Assembly (NCBI RefSeq): GCF_035938995.1
Contig: NZ_DASZGI010000211.1
Span: 1 to 14,348 of the forward strand
From: DASZGI01 sp035938995
GTDB taxonomy: Bacteria; Actinomycetota; Actinomycetes; Streptomycetales; Catenulisporaceae
DNA: 14,348 nucleotides
Direction of reading: 5' to 3'
The translations under genes and the position numbers were made by a program. The notes beneath the pieces are model-generated. The model was not told the DNA's origin and did not search any database. It worked only from the letters and a program-made list of their open reading frames with translations. Position 1 is the stretch's first letter. Every line of letters starts with the position of its first letter. Below are positions 14,100-14,348 of the stretch, piece after piece.

Positions 14100-14348
14100 G
14101 CACCGTCGGCAGGGATTGCTCGATACCAACATCGTGATCCTTCGAGCATGGATCGACCCGGCCGAACTACCGGATGAGATGGCCATCACGGCGATCACTC
14201 TCGCCGAATTGTCGGCCGGCCCCCACGAAGTGCGCGGCAATGACGAGCAAAGCGCGTATGACGCCGCGGTCGAGCGAGCCCGGCGCATGGACGTGCTCCA
14301 GCGCGCCGAGCACGAGTTCGATCCGATTCCGTTCGACACAGAAGCGGC
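14089..14348 (+). CDS. vapC: VapC-type PIN-domain toxin (partial, runs off the window)
   Basis: The first 86 residues of a PIN-domain ribonuclease. LLDTNIVI gives the first metal-binding acid D12, and ITAITLAELSAG gives the second, E40. FDPIPFDTEA near the window end begins the next conserved stretch; the last acidic residues lie outside. VapC toxins cleave tRNA or rRNA and are held inactive by their antitoxin. The ATG at 14089 overlaps the antitoxin gene by 11 bases and has AGGTG eight bases upstream. It has no complete frame in this window because the sequence stops at 14348. Confidence 0.88.
   Translation, partial: MPAEHRRQGLLDTNIVILRAWIDPAELPDEMAITAITLAELSAGPHEVRGNDEQSAYDAAVERARRMDVLQRAEHEFDPIPFDTEA

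Overview
The window reads as chromosome of a high-GC Gram-positive actinomycete. The signs are strong G/C bias at third codon positions, frequent GTG starts, start codons lying directly behind a -10 box (leaderless style), GAGCGCTC-type LacI-family operators, a DasR-type site, and secreted multi-domain carbohydrate enzymes. A Streptomyces or Catenulispora/Actinospica-like host is plausible, but the genus cannot be fixed from this sequence alone.

Left part (1-3950, + strand): a secreted beta-1,3-glucanase (GH64 catalytic domain behind two discoidin/F5-8C modules) is followed by a rho-independent terminator, then a strictosidine-synthase/SMP-30-like beta-propeller (lactonase-type) protein. The same perfect 14-bp palindrome stands in front of both genes, so one LacI-type regulator probably controls glucan degradation and the propeller enzyme together. 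A small protein with a hydrophobic N-terminal segment follows, and a perfect 20-bp-stem hairpin ends this side.

Middle part (3987-7780): on the - strand lie a large secreted lipoprotein with an HExxH zinc-metallopeptidase signature and an Lrp/AsnC regulator. The regulator is divergent from azlC-azlD, a two-component branched-chain amino-acid exporter. This repeats the lrp-brnFE layout known from corynebacteria, with phased GCATA half-sites in the shared 79-bp intergenic region.

Right-centre (7781-13464, + strand): this is the most unusual part. A 303-bp region carries a good DasR-like site (dre) under a TTGACA box, then a long possible leader. After it come four translationally coupled genes: a PhyH-type Fe(II)/2-oxoglutarate oxygenase, an unknown protein with a glycosyltransferase-like DxD, a fusion of an ornithine-decarboxylase-like PLP enzyme to a GNAT acetyltransferase, and an MFS exporter. 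Together they look like a compact small-molecule cassette: oxidise, possibly glycosylate, decarboxylate an amino acid, acylate the amine, export. The product is unknown to me, and I do not recognise the cassette as a described pathway.

Right edge (13465-14348): a gene-poor 365-bp spacer leads to a VapB/Phd-VapC-type toxin-antitoxin pair whose toxin runs off the window. No tRNA, rRNA, CRISPR array or intact transposase was seen.
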